Positions 17,947 through 26,211 of a stretch of 64,000 nt of DNA are shown here, in pieces (within the stretch, counting starts at the first letter, position 1; each line of letters begins with the position of its first letter). The DNA lies in contig OY970239.1 of assembly GCA_963715405.1 (NCBI GenBank), positions 1 through 64,000 of the forward strand, written 5' to 3'. This stretch comes from JALZKA01 sp963715405. Its GTDB lineage: Bacteria; Actinomycetota; Thermoleophilia; Solirubrobacterales; 70-9. A model generated the notes under the pieces. The model was given only the letters and a program-made list of their open reading frames with translations. It had not been told where the DNA came from and did not search any database. A program made the position numbers and the translations under genes.

Positions 17947-18351
17947 GAAGTCCTCGGGGACGATCCAGTCGTTCGCGAGCGCCGCGACGAATCGCTCGAC
18001 CTGCGATTCCATGTTGGCGCGCGTCAGGAGCTGGAGGTCGTCGAGCACTGCTTGGGTCGCCTCGTCAAGCGCATCGTCGAAGCGGTCTGCGACCTCCTGG
18101 GAAAAAACGCCGTCCGAGTGCCACTCGCACTCGGGGCAGCGGAGGCTGATGCTCCACCCGCGCGACCCGGCCGGCTCCCAGTCCACGGGATAAACGAGGT
18201 CGCGGTCGCATCGCGGGCAGAGCGTCAGGTCCTGAGGAGGTAGAGGACGGAGGGGCGGCCGTCCATCGCCGCGCGAGCCGTACCCGGGCTTCTGCTCGGG
18301 AGATATCCGCGCCTTGGCGCGACCGGCTGCTGGTGTTTGTCCCTCCGACAT
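17944..18351 (-). CDS. zinc-ribbon hypothetical protein
   Basis: 135 residues. A disordered N-terminus (about 40 residues) precedes a zinc ribbon with two CxxC knuckles: LCPRCDRDLVYPVDW..ISLRCPECEWHSDGVF. A helical C-terminal region (RFDDALDEATQAVLDDLQLLTRANMESQVERFVAALANDWI) follows. No catalytic motif is visible. It may be a nucleic-acid or protein adaptor. It is divergent from dcd, and its stop codon lies in the REP pair. Confidence 0.7.
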   Translation of the reverse strand: MSEGQTPAAGRAKARISPEQKPGYGSRGDGRPPLRPLPPQDLTLCPRCDRDLVYPVDWEPAGSRGWSISLRCPECEWHSDGVFSQEVADRFDDALDEATQAVLDDLQLLTRANMESQVERFVAALANDWIVPEDF

Positions 18352-18424
18352 CCTCGCCTGCGTTATCGGCTTCGGGCAGATTCGCCTTTAGAGGTGCCCG
18401 GGAGAGGTCATAGACTGCCGCGCC

Positions 18425-19006
18425 GTGGTCCTCTCCGACCGGCAGATAAAGGAAGCGCTCAAAGACGGCAGCGTCATCATCGAACCGCTCGCCGAAAACG
18501 CGATCCAGCCCTCCTCGGTCGACCTCCACACGGACCGCTACTTCCGCGTCTTTCGCAACGACCACACCCCCTATATCGACCCCAAAGCGGCGCAGGAAGA
18601 CCTGACCGAACTGGTCGAGGTCGCCGACGGCGAGGCCTTCATCCTCCACCCCGGCGAGTTCGTCCTGGGCTCGACGCTCGAGCGCGTCGCGCTGGGCAAC
18701 GATCTGGTCGCCAGGCTCGAAGGCAAGAGCTCGCTCGGCCGGCTCGGGTTACTGATCCACTCAACTGCCGGCTTCGTCGATGCAGGATGGGACGGGCATC
18801 TGACGCTCGAGCTTTCGAACGTCGCGAACCTGCCCATCGCGATCTATCCGGGGATGAAGATCGGGCAGATCTCGTTCCTGCAAATGACCTCCGAGGCCGA
18901 GCAGCCCTACGGCTCGGACAAGACCGGATCGAAGTACAAGGGCCAGCAGGGTCCGACCCCTTCGCGCTATTACCTGAACTTTCCCGAGTCCGAGCGCAAC
19001 GGCTGA
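18425..19006 (+). CDS. dcd: dCTP deaminase (possibly bifunctional DCD-DUT)
   Basis: 193 residues, GTG start 8 nt after TAGACT (18411-18416). Trimeric dUTPase-fold deaminase producing dUTP from dCTP; actinobacterial members can also hydrolyse dUTP to dUMP. Conserved blocks are QPSSVDLHTDRYFRVF, KSSLGRLGLLIHSTAGFVDAGWDGHLTLELSN and KIGQISF. The length matches the family (about 190). Whether it is mono- or bifunctional is not decidable by eye. Confidence 0.93.
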   Translation: MVLSDRQIKEALKDGSVIIEPLAENAIQPSSVDLHTDRYFRVFRNDHTPYIDPKAAQEDLTELVEVADGEAFILHPGEFVLGSTLERVALGNDLVARLEGKSSLGRLGLLIHSTAGFVDAGWDGHLTLELSNVANLPIAIYPGMKIGQISFLQMTSEAEQPYGSDKTGSKYKGQQGPTPSRYYLNFPESERNG

Positions 19007-19025
19007 ACTGCGCCGAAAGTAGGAA

Positions 19026-19045
19026 AACCCGCGCTATGCGCGGTT
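19026..19045 (+). terminator. hairpin downstream of dcd
   Basis: AACCCGCGC (19026-19034) pairs with GCGCGGTT (19038-19045) around TAT with one bulged C, 20 nt after the dcd stop. No clear U-run follows. Confidence 0.45.
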
Positions 19046-19123
19046 CAAGCTCCTCTCGCAAGGCTTCCGCCGCCACTGGACACGTGATCCGACCGGCCCG
19101 TTCATGCCGTTACCCTTTAGGAC

Positions 19124-19399
19124 ATGCCGAACATCGGACCACTCGAGCTGGCGATCGTTCTCGTTATCGCGCTCGTGATCTTCGGACCCAAGCGCCTTCC
19201 CGACCTCGGCCGCTCGCTTGGCTCCGGCATGCGCGAGTTCAAGGACTCGATCACGGGCAAGTCTGACGAGGAGAAGCAGCTCGAGGAGACGAAGGCCAAG
19301 CTCACCGAGGAGTCGCCGGCGACGACCGCCGAGGTCGACGAGGAGACGCCGGAGGATGAGCGCGTCGAGGCCGATGTCGTGAGCGACCCCCGCTCCTGA
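19124..19399 (+). CDS. tatA: twin-arginine translocase subunit TatA
   Basis: 91 residues. A short N-terminal membrane helix (PLELAIVLVIALVIF) is followed by the hinge FGPKRLPDLGRSLGSGMREFKDSITG and an acidic, flexible tail. The FGP hinge and KRLPDLGR amphipathic helix fit TatA rather than TatB. TACCCT (19111-19116) is 7 nt before the ATG, suggesting a leaderless message. tatC follows after 43 nt; together they export folded Tat substrates. Confidence 0.9.
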   Translation: MPNIGPLELAIVLVIALVIFGPKRLPDLGRSLGSGMREFKDSITGKSDEEKQLEETKAKLTEESPATTAEVDEETPEDERVEADVVSDPRS

Positions 19400-19442
19400 C
19401 GCTCCGGTGAGCTCGCCGACGCGCGCACCCGGGGGCTGACCC

Positions 19443-20231
19443 ATGGCCAAGGCGAAGGTCCCGCGGCGGAAACCCGCTCAGTTCGACGACCGCATGACGC
19501 TGGTCGAGCACCTGGACGAGCTGCGCTCGCGCATCGTCTTCTCCGGCATCTTCCTGCTCGCCGCGATCATCTTCTGCTTCATCATCGAGGACACCCTCCT
19601 CGACATCGCGAACGAGCCGCTACCGGAGGGGTTCGGCGCACCGGTGACGCTGAGCCCGCAGGAGCCGTTCTTCACCACCGTGAAGCTCTCGGTTTACGGC
19701 GGCATCCTGATCTCGCTGCCGATCCTCCTCTACCAGGCCTACGCCTTCATCCTCCCCGCGTTCGCGCCGGGCGAGCGGAAGCTGATCCTGCCGTTCTTGC
19801 TTTCGGTGCCGGTGCTCTTCATCGGTGGCGCCACCTTCGCCTACTTCATCGTCATGCCCGCCGCGCTCGACTTCCTCCTCGGCTTCAACGCCGATTCGTT
19901 CCAAATCGAGCTGCGCGGATCCGAGTACTACGGCTTCTTCATCCTGACCCTGATCGCTGTGGGGTTCCTGTTTCAGATCCCGGTCGCCGTGCTTGCCGTC
20001 TGCCGCCTGGGAATCACAACGCCCGAGACGCTCGCCGCGAACAGGCGCTACGCGCTGCTCATCATCGCCGTGGCGGCGATGCTCCTCCCCGGCACCGACC
20101 CGGTGACGATGATCCTCTCGATGACCCCGCTCTACCTGCTCTTCGAGTTCTCGCTCATCATGGCCAAGAGCTTTGGCCGCCCGCCCGGCGAGGATCCACC
20201 GGAGGACCCGGACGAGCCCGACGACGAGTAA
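19443..20231 (+). CDS. tatC: twin-arginine translocase subunit TatC
   Basis: 262 residues with six predicted membrane helices. The signature begins MTLVEHLDELRSRIVFSGIF, and the second conserved region SPQEPFFTTVKLSVYGGILISLPILLYQAYAFILPAFAPGERK includes the glutamate/arginine-containing loops that bind the twin-arginine signal. The C-terminal tail is acidic. It pairs with tatA; no tatB is seen. Confidence 0.96.
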   Translation: MAKAKVPRRKPAQFDDRMTLVEHLDELRSRIVFSGIFLLAAIIFCFIIEDTLLDIANEPLPEGFGAPVTLSPQEPFFTTVKLSVYGGILISLPILLYQAYAFILPAFAPGERKLILPFLLSVPVLFIGGATFAYFIVMPAALDFLLGFNADSFQIELRGSEYYGFFILTLIAVGFLFQIPVAVLAVCRLGITTPETLAANRRYALLIIAVAAMLLPGTDPVTMILSMTPLYLLFEFSLIMAKSFGRPPGEDPPEDPDEPDDE

Positions 20232-20252
20232 CGACCTTCTAGGCTCCCGACG

Positions 20253-21026
20253 ATGCTTTTCGACCTCACGAGCCCTGGGCGGAAGACTGCGGTCCGGATC
20301 ATCTTCGGCTTCCTGGCGCTGATCTTCGCCGGCGGCTTCATCTTCCTGGGCATCGGCACCGAGGGGGGCTTCAACCCGTTCGACTCGGCCGGAGGCTCGA
20401 CCGACGACGCCTTCGAGCAACAGATCGAGGATGCGGAAAAGGCTGTGGATGCCGACCCCCAGGATTCCGACGCCCTGGCTACCCTCGTCCTCCTCAGAGC
20501 GCAGTCCGGTGACGCTCAGCTTGAGTTCGACGAGGCGACCGGTCAGCCCACCGGGCTTACGGAAGAATCACGCACCGAGTACGAAGAGGCCATCTCCATC
20601 TGGGAGCAGTACCTCGAGACGAAGCCGAGGAAGGTCGACGTCGCCGCGGCCACCGCGATTGTCAGCTCGTATCGCTTTTTGGGCGATGCCGAAGGCGCGA
20701 TCGCCGCGCAGCGAGCGCTTGCGGAGTCGGACTCGAGCGGTCCCAACTTTGCGACGCTGGCGTTCCTCCTCTACTCGGATCTACAGATCAAGGCCGCCGA
20801 CGAGGCGCGCGATCAGGCGCTGGACGAGAGCGATGCGGAAGCGCGCAAACAGCTGACGCAACAGTTCGCGCAGATCCGAAAGCAGGCGGAAAAGGCGGCC
20901 GAGGCCGAAAAGAAGCAACCGGAGGCCGAGGGAGGCGAGGGCACCGAGCTCGCCGATCCGTTCGGCGGTCTCAGCCCCACGGATCCCGCCGGCGCCGGCG
21001 GCCTGGGCGCCCCGCCGGCGCCCTAA
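20253..21026 (+). CDS. membrane-anchored TPR-like protein
   Basis: 257 residues. One N-terminal membrane segment (VRIIFGFLALIFAGGFIFLGI) is followed by helical repeats that read like degenerate TPRs (DAEKAVDADPQDSDALATLVLLRAQSGD, YEEAISIWEQYLETKPRKVDVAAATAIVSSYRFLGDAEGAI). The last 40 residues are charged and then Gly/Pro/Ala-rich. TAGGCT (20240-20245) is 7 nt before the ATG. Probable cell-surface scaffold; the partner is unknown. Confidence 0.75.
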   Translation: MLFDLTSPGRKTAVRIIFGFLALIFAGGFIFLGIGTEGGFNPFDSAGGSTDDAFEQQIEDAEKAVDADPQDSDALATLVLLRAQSGDAQLEFDEATGQPTGLTEESRTEYEEAISIWEQYLETKPRKVDVAAATAIVSSYRFLGDAEGAIAAQRALAESDSSGPNFATLAFLLYSDLQIKAADEARDQALDESDAEARKQLTQQFAQIRKQAEKAAEAEKKQPEAEGGEGTELADPFGGLSPTDPAGAGGLGAPPAP

Positions 21027-21059
21027 AAGCCTCTAAACCCTCGCTACGATCCTCGGCCG

Positions 21060-21132
21060 GGGCCGTTAGCTCAGCTGGTAGAGCAGGAGACTCTTAATCT
21101 CAAGGTCAGAGGTTCGATCCCTCTACGGCCCA
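21060..21132 (+). tRNA. tRNA-Lys (CTT)
   Basis: A 73-nt cloverleaf: the GGGCCGT/ACGGCCC acceptor stem, D-arm TAGCTCAGCTGGTAGAGCA, anticodon loop CTCTTAA (anticodon CTT) and T-arm with GGTTCGATCC. CCA is not encoded. TACGAT (21045-21050) is a plausible -10 box 9 nt before the 5' end. Confidence 0.97.
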
Positions 21133-21159
21133 CTACTACCCACCGAGAGCGGTCGGCTC

Positions 21160-22050
21160 TCAGGCCGCTTCGGGCACGGCCGGAACCAGATCGAACTGAC
21201 TTCCCAGACGGATGTCGGAGAAGCGGCGCGTCCAATCGTCGTTTACGCCGTCTGATTGCTTTTGCATCCTTGGGCTCAGCTCCAGATCCTCGGGAGCTTC
21301 AAGGCCCAGGCGGCCGAGCAGGTGGACCGTGCTCTCCTCGTACGCAGCTGCGAAGTTCTCGTAGAGAACGAGGGTGGGTCTGATCTGCGTGTGCTCGAAG
21401 AACGCGTCCCAGGCCGCCTCTTCGCGCATGATCTGATCCAGGAGATGCGAGATCGCACCGTAGTGGAAGCGTAGGTTTGGCCGGTGTTGCTCGATGAAGC
21501 TCTGATACGGAGGCGATCCGTTCTCTGATTTGCCCTCGTCTTGACGCCACGTCGCCGTCTGAACCGCTTTCCAGAGCGAGACGGCCTGGCGGACCTTGTT
21601 CGCTCGCACCACGCGCACGAACTGGAGCTGCGGAAAGGCTTCGGGAAGGAGCTCCGTGAGAGCAATATCGCGGTACGCCGGGATGTTGCGAAGTAGCGCC
21701 ACGAAGTCTCCGAAATACCCCCACATGAGCTTCGCGCCGAAGACCCCGTTGTCAGTGGTTCCAGCTTCTTGCGCCCACTCGAGGTAGCGGTCGTAAGCGG
21801 TGCGGCTCCAGAGCGGAGAGCGCTCCTGGTCATTTCGCCCCACACCTCGCTGGCCGAGGTGATCGAAGATCGACTGGTCATCGACACCCACGAAGTACTC
21901 CTCGGGCTTCCTGGGAAGGCCGGAATGGAGAAGCGCCTCGAAATATTCCTCGGGCCGGCCGGCGATCCCCGTCTCGCCGAGCGCCTTGCAGACGAGCGTC
22001 GAGCCGCTGCGAGGCGTGGCGCAGACGAGATAGGAACGTTGAGGCTTCAT
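21160..22050 (-). CDS. Stf0-type sulfotransferase
   Basis: 296 residues. The PAPS phosphosulfate-binding loop is CATPRSGSTLVCKAL near the N-terminus, followed by GRPEEYF, both typical of the Stf0 (trehalose 2-sulfotransferase) family; FVRVVRANKVRQAVSLWKAVQT is the second conserved block, contacting the PAP 3'-phosphate. It transfers sulfate to a carbohydrate or lipid hydroxyl; the acceptor is unknown. Its ATG overlaps the stop of the upstream sulfatase by ATGA, so the two are co-translated. Confidence 0.85.
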   Translation of the reverse strand: MKPQRSYLVCATPRSGSTLVCKALGETGIAGRPEEYFEALLHSGLPRKPEEYFVGVDDQSIFDHLGQRGVGRNDQERSPLWSRTAYDRYLEWAQEAGTTDNGVFGAKLMWGYFGDFVALLRNIPAYRDIALTELLPEAFPQLQFVRVVRANKVRQAVSLWKAVQTATWRQDEGKSENGSPPYQSFIEQHRPNLRFHYGAISHLLDQIMREEAAWDAFFEHTQIRPTLVLYENFAAAYEESTVHLLGRLGLEAPEDLELSPRMQKQSDGVNDDWTRRFSDIRLGSQFDLVPAVPEAA

Positions 22051-23378
22051 GCGTCGTGCCCCACCCGCTCTCGCGGCTCGAGGACAGGCTCTCCGCCGCC
22101 GGGCGATACCGCTGTCTGGTCAGTCACGACCGCCCCGGTGGGAGGGCTGATCGGCCCCAAGCGGATGGGATCGTCCGTGTCTTCGAGCCATGCGTCGAGC
22201 CGCGCGCGAAGATCCTGGAGCGTCCCGGCGTTCGCGGGTACGTCGGAGACGTTGCGGCTCTCGGAGGGGTCGAACAAAAGGTCGAACAACTGCTCTTCGG
22301 GAACGAGCTGGTCGGTCCACCCGTTTTCGACCCAGAGATCCTTGGTGGCGGAGTCGTCGCAGTTCGCGAGGACTGGGTGTGGGTAGTCGTGGAAGCGCCG
22401 GATGTACTTCCAGCGTCTCGTCCGCACAGCGCGCTGGGGTTGATAGGCCGCATGAAAGGTCATCTCTGTAAAGACCTCGTCGTGGAGCGAGTCCACCTCG
22501 CCGTGCACCAAGGGCAAAAGCGACTGACCCTGGAGGAAGCCCGGCTTCGGTACGCCGGCGATGTCGCAAACCGTGGGATACACGTCAAGGTGGCTGACCA
22601 TCGCGTCGATCACCTTTCCACCGGTAAATCCGCCGGGTCCGCGCATGATCAGCATCACCCCGGTCCCGCGGTCATAAAGCGTCGCTTTTGCGTTCGGGAA
22701 CGCCAGTCCGTGGTCGGTCGTGCAGATGATCAAGGTGCGCTCCGCCAACCCTGCTCGGTGAAGGGCGTTAAGGACAGCGCCAATGCCCTGATCCAAGGAC
22801 CGAGCGCTCGCCTTGAACGCAGCCATGTCCTCACGGGTGAGCGGGGTATCGGGCAGGCCCTCCGGCGGCTGGGAGTAAAGGGTGTCTCGAACGGACGTCG
22901 GCGCGGCGAAGCTGCGATGCGTCTCAAAGAACCCAACGGAGAGGAAAAACGGCTCGGGCGAGCGGTTGATTGCCTGAGTAGCCGCCGGCACCACGTTCTC
23001 CGCGTGGTTCGAGTCAACGTCGTAGATCTCGTCATATCCAATTGCGGTCGGATCGGCCGCGATGTGCTGCTCGCCAATCAGCGACGAGTGGTACCCGGCG
23101 GGCCGGAGCGCGTGGAGCCAGTGCTCGGTGGTGTCGTTGAGAGACCAGCCGCGATGCGCCAAGCCGAGCATCCCGTTCGAATGGCAGTACTGACCGGTGA
23201 GGAGTGAGGCGCGGCTGCCGGAGCACGTAGGTGCCGCGCAGAACGCCTCCCTGAACAGCACTCCCTGGTCGGCGAGGAGCTGGATGTTGGGGGTGGGGAT
23301 CCCGTGCCCGTAGGGCTGCACGTAGCGCCCCGTGTCGTGGGAGTGGATGTAGACGATGTTGGGAGGGCTCTCTGCCAT
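22047..23378 (-). CDS. sulfatase (type I) with atypical CSGSR active-site motif
   Basis: 443 residues, no signal peptide. The alkaline-phosphatase-fold sulfatase pattern is clear: NIVYIHSHDTGRYV, then APTCSGSRASLLTGQY around the candidate formylglycine Cys52, then IICTTDHGLAFP and YDRGTGVMLIMRGPGG metal/sulfate regions. The usual CxPSR motif reads C-S-G-S-R, with Gly in place of Pro, which could affect conversion of the cysteine by formylglycine-generating enzyme. It overlaps the Stf0 sulfotransferase gene. The substrate is unknown; a heparan-N-sulfatase-like protein is possible. Confidence 0.85.
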   Translation of the reverse strand: MAESPPNIVYIHSHDTGRYVQPYGHGIPTPNIQLLADQGVLFREAFCAAPTCSGSRASLLTGQYCHSNGMLGLAHRGWSLNDTTEHWLHALRPAGYHSSLIGEQHIAADPTAIGYDEIYDVDSNHAENVVPAATQAINRSPEPFFLSVGFFETHRSFAAPTSVRDTLYSQPPEGLPDTPLTREDMAAFKASARSLDQGIGAVLNALHRAGLAERTLIICTTDHGLAFPNAKATLYDRGTGVMLIMRGPGGFTGGKVIDAMVSHLDVYPTVCDIAGVPKPGFLQGQSLLPLVHGEVDSLHDEVFTEMTFHAAYQPQRAVRTRRWKYIRRFHDYPHPVLANCDDSATKDLWVENGWTDQLVPEEQLFDLLFDPSESRNVSDVPANAGTLQDLRARLDAWLEDTDDPIRLGPISPPTGAVVTDQTAVSPGGGEPVLEPRERVGHDA

Positions 23379-23429
23379 TCTTGATCGGAATGGTAGAGAA
23401 TAGCCCCGTACGGCGGGTCCGGCGCTGCC

Positions 23430-24335
23430 CTAAGTTTCGACCTTCTCCGCCTCCGCCGCGTCGGCCGCTGCGCCCGCATCCTCGGGCTCGAGGCCTGGCT
23501 CCGAGCGCGCGGCGCGCTCCTCGTAGGCGCTCCGCACGTTCATGTCGGCCCCCATCAGGACCTGATCGGCCTTGAGCGCCCGCACGACAGCCTCGCGGCC
23601 CGAGCGCGGAAGCAGTTGCATGAAACGGTAGATGCCGCTCGAGATCTTCGGCACCCAGACGTCGAACTTCGGGAACTTGAGCGCGTCGACGATCGCGTCG
23701 GCGACCTCCTCGGGCTCGAGCTTCTTCACGGCGCGCGCATCCACGAGGCCGGAGCCGAGCTCGGTGTTGACCACGGCCGGCATCACGCAGGAGACCTCGA
23801 CGTCCGTGTCGCGGAGCTCGCCGCGCACCGCTTCGGACAGGCCGACCACACCGTGCTTCGTGGCACAGTAGGTGGCGCCGCCGGGGAAACCGCCCTTGCC
23901 CGCCTGCGAGGCGATGTTCACGATGTGGCCGGTGTTCCGGCGCATCATCGACGGCATCACGAGCTTCATTCCGAAGATGAGGCCGTGGAGGTTGATGTCG
24001 ACCATCCGCCGCGCCGTCGCGTCGTCCTCCTCGACAAAGCGGCCGAGAGGCATGATCCCCGCGTTGTTGATGAGAACATCGATGGGCCCGAGGCGCTCCT
24101 CGACCTGGCTCAGATAGCTCGCAAAGGAATCCTTACGCGTTACGTCGAGCTCGAGCGCGATCGTCTCGCCGCCGAGGTTGGTCGCGGTCTGCGAGGCAAG
24201 TTCGAGATCGAGGTCGCCGATCGCGACCTTCGCCCCCTCCCGCACCAGCGCGCCTGCCGTGACCTCGCCGATTCCGCGGGCTCCGCCCGTGATCGCAACA
24301 ACCTTGCCCGCGAGCGAGCGGGGTTCCTTCGCCAT
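23430..24335 (-). CDS. short-chain dehydrogenase/reductase
   Basis: 301 residues from ATG 24335, preceded by a GAGGAGGAG ribosome binding site; the longer frame upstream (to 24401) lacks one. NAD(P)-binding motif TGGARGIG, NNAGI, and catalytic Ser (NIASQAGKGG), Tyr and Lys (YCATK). An extended C-terminus of about 50 residues beyond the classical 250 ends in an acidic/alanine tail. Oxidoreductase of unknown substrate. A possible 36-codon ORF precedes it on the same strand. Confidence 0.87.
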   Translation of the reverse strand: MAKEPRSLAGKVVAITGGARGIGEVTAGALVREGAKVAIGDLDLELASQTATNLGGETIALELDVTRKDSFASYLSQVEERLGPIDVLINNAGIMPLGRFVEEDDATARRMVDINLHGLIFGMKLVMPSMMRRNTGHIVNIASQAGKGGFPGGATYCATKHGVVGLSEAVRGELRDTDVEVSCVMPAVVNTELGSGLVDARAVKKLEPEEVADAIVDALKFPKFDVWVPKISSGIYRFMQLLPRSGREAVVRALKADQVLMGADMNVRSAYEERAARSEPGLEPEDAGAAADAAEAEKVET

Positions 24336-24372
24336 GTAGAAGCTCCTCCTCAGGGAAACTGGAAGCTTGAGT

Positions 24373-24483
24373 CTACGAATCTTGCAAGAGCCGGGTCTCA
24401 CCGGTCATCTGATACTTCACGTACCAGGTGATGTGGCGTGCGGCTCCGAGACCGGCGACGATGGGAGTGATGATCAGCTTCAA
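24373..24483 (-). CDS. candidate small ORF upstream of the SDR gene
   Basis: A 36-codon frame beginning TTG AAG CTG (24483) and ending TAG (24375-24373) encodes a hydrophobic start (LKLIITPIVAGLGAA) followed by RHITWYVKYQMTGETRLLQDS. GC at third positions is about 78 percent. TACCTT lies 9 nt before the TTG, a leaderless arrangement seen elsewhere here. The frame is open upstream for about 17 more codons without ATG or GTG. It could be co-transcribed with the SDR gene 37 nt downstream. No family is recognised. Confidence 0.35.
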   Translation of the reverse strand: MKLIITPIVAGLGAARHITWYVKYQMTGETRLLQDS

Positions 24484-24554
24484 GGTCGGCGAAAGGTATA
24501 CCCCCGAAAAGACGGCAGAATCCCTCCCTACCGCAAATTACGTACGTTTGAGCC

Positions 24555-24935
24555 GTGCCAGGCACGAAGATTTACCTCACAGGCGACTCAGAGGTCGCCC
24601 TGGAGCTCGAATCGGCCTTGAGGAGGCACGGCTTAGAGCCTGAGATACTGGCTGCGCCGGACATGCCCGCTGCGCTCGTAGGCATGGAGGCCAGCATCGA
24701 GGCCGAGCGCCCTCGGGCGGCGGTCTCGGTGGGGACCGGCGACGATTCGCTCGCCCTCGCGATCACCGCGAGCAAGCTCGGCATACCACTTGCCGCGTGC
24801 CTGGACGAGACAAGAGCCACCGGCGATGGGCGCATCCTCGCGACCCTCGCAGCGCTCCATACGGACTCGGACCCCGAGCGGGCGGCCGATGTCATCGTCT
24901 CATGGCTGAGCCAAGACGCCGACGGGGAAACCTAG
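24555..24935 (+). CDS. hypothetical protein, small alpha/beta fold
   Basis: 126 residues, GTG start 6 nt after TACGTT (24543-24548). The pattern KIYLTGDSEVALELESALRRHGLEPEIL..RAAVSVGTGDDSLALAITASKLGIPLAACLDE resembles a small Rossmann-like domain such as RpiB, but the catalytic residues of RpiB are not evident. It lies 10 nt before the nucleotide-sugar dehydrogenase gene. Function unknown. Its first codons happen to contain the REP head core GTGCCAGGCAC. Confidence 0.65.
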   Translation: MPGTKIYLTGDSEVALELESALRRHGLEPEILAAPDMPAALVGMEASIEAERPRAAVSVGTGDDSLALAITASKLGIPLAACLDETRATGDGRILATLAALHTDSDPERAADVIVSWLSQDADGET

Positions 24936-24945
24936 ACTCCGAAGG

Positions 24946-26199
24946 ATGAAGGTCGGGGTCATCGGGCTCGGCTACGTCGGGTTGCCGCTTGCGGTCGCGT
25001 TCGCCGAGGCGGCCGCGGAGGTCGTGGGGATCGACGTGGACCAGTCCACCGTCGAGTCGCTGAGCCGCGGCGAATCTGAGATCGAGGACATCCCTTCGGA
25101 TCGCCTCGCTCCGCTGGTGGGCGAGCGACTGACCATCACCGCCGACCCGTCGCCGCTCGCCGATTGCGACGCGATCGTCATTTGCGTCCCCACCCCCCTC
25201 GCCCACCAGCGCGAGCCGGATCTCTCCTTCGTCGACGCTGCCGGCGCGACCGTCGCCGCGAACCTGCGGGAGGGACAGCTCGTGGTGCTCGAATCGACGA
25301 CCTACCCCGGAACCACCCGCGAGCGCTTGGCTCCGATCCTCGAGCGGGGCTCGGCCCTCACCGCCGGCGAGGGCTTCCACCTCGCCTTCTCGCCCGAGCG
25401 CATCGACCCGGGCCGGACCGACTTCACGGTCCGCACCACGCCGAAGGTTGTCGGCGGCCTGACCGAGGAGTGCGGCAAGGCGGCCGCCGACCTCTACGGC
25501 CTCATCTGCGACAGCATCGTCACCGTTTCGAGCCCTGAGGTCGCAGAGCTCTCCAAGCTCCTCGAAAACATCTTTCGCTCGGTCAACATCGCACTGGTCA
25601 ACGAGCTGGCGATCCTGGCCGACCGCATGGACATCGACGTCTGGGAGGTCGTCGAGGCGGCGGCGTCGAAGCCCTTCGGCTTCATGCGCTTCGACCCCGG
25701 GCCGGGCATGGGCGGCCACTGCCTGCCGATCGACCCCTTCTACCTCGCCTTCAAGGCGCGCGAGTACGACTTCCCGACCGAGTTCATCGAGCTTGCCGGG
25801 CGCGTCAATCAGGCGCAGCCGCACTTCTGCGTCGACCGGGCGGTCCGCGCCTTGAACGACGTCGGCAAGCCCGTGCGCGGGTCGCGTGTGCTCCTTTGCG
25901 GGGTCTCCTACAAGGCGGGCGTCGCCGACATGCGCGAGTCCCCGGCTCTCAAGATCGCGAGAATGCTCTCTGAGCTCGGAGCGGAGGTCTCCTACCACGA
26001 TCCGCACGTGGCCGAGGTCCCCGAGCTGGGCCTTCGAAACACCGAGCTCGACTCGGCGCTTCGCGACTGTGACCTCGCTGTGATCGTCACGGCGCATGAG
26101 GAGATCGACGTCGGCAACGTCGTCGGGCAGGCGCAGCGCGTGCTTGATCTGCGCGGAGTTACGCGGGGCATGGATGCGGACCACGTCGTCCGCCTCTAG
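24946..26199 (+). CDS. nucleotide-sugar (UDP-sugar) dehydrogenase
   Basis: 417 residues. N-terminal NAD-binding GLGYVGLP, central PTP(L) loop (VPTPL), SPERIDPG substrate block, and catalytic Cys259 in GPGMGGHCLPIDPFY. The GGHCxPxDP form and short insert favour the WbpA/TviB/WecC group (UDP-HexNAc 6-dehydrogenases) over UDP-glucose dehydrogenase. It makes a UDP-uronic acid for surface polysaccharide. TAGACT (24933-24938) lies 7 nt before the ATG; GAAGG may also act as a ribosome binding site. Confidence 0.9.
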   Translation: MKVGVIGLGYVGLPLAVAFAEAAAEVVGIDVDQSTVESLSRGESEIEDIPSDRLAPLVGERLTITADPSPLADCDAIVICVPTPLAHQREPDLSFVDAAGATVAANLREGQLVVLESTTYPGTTRERLAPILERGSALTAGEGFHLAFSPERIDPGRTDFTVRTTPKVVGGLTEECGKAAADLYGLICDSIVTVSSPEVAELSKLLENIFRSVNIALVNELAILADRMDIDVWEVVEAAASKPFGFMRFDPGPGMGGHCLPIDPFYLAFKAREYDFPTEFIELAGRVNQAQPHFCVDRAVRALNDVGKPVRGSRVLLCGVSYKAGVADMRESPALKIARMLSELGAEVSYHDPHVAEVPELGLRNTELDSALRDCDLAVIVTAHEEIDVGNVVGQAQRVLDLRGVTRGMDADHVVRL

Positions 26200-26211
26200 C
26201 GTGATCTAGAT

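Noticed and set aside
24555..24565. GTGCCAGGCAC at the start of a coding sequence, possible REP head
   Set aside because: Only the 11-nt core matches, there is no tail, and it encodes the N-terminus of a protein.
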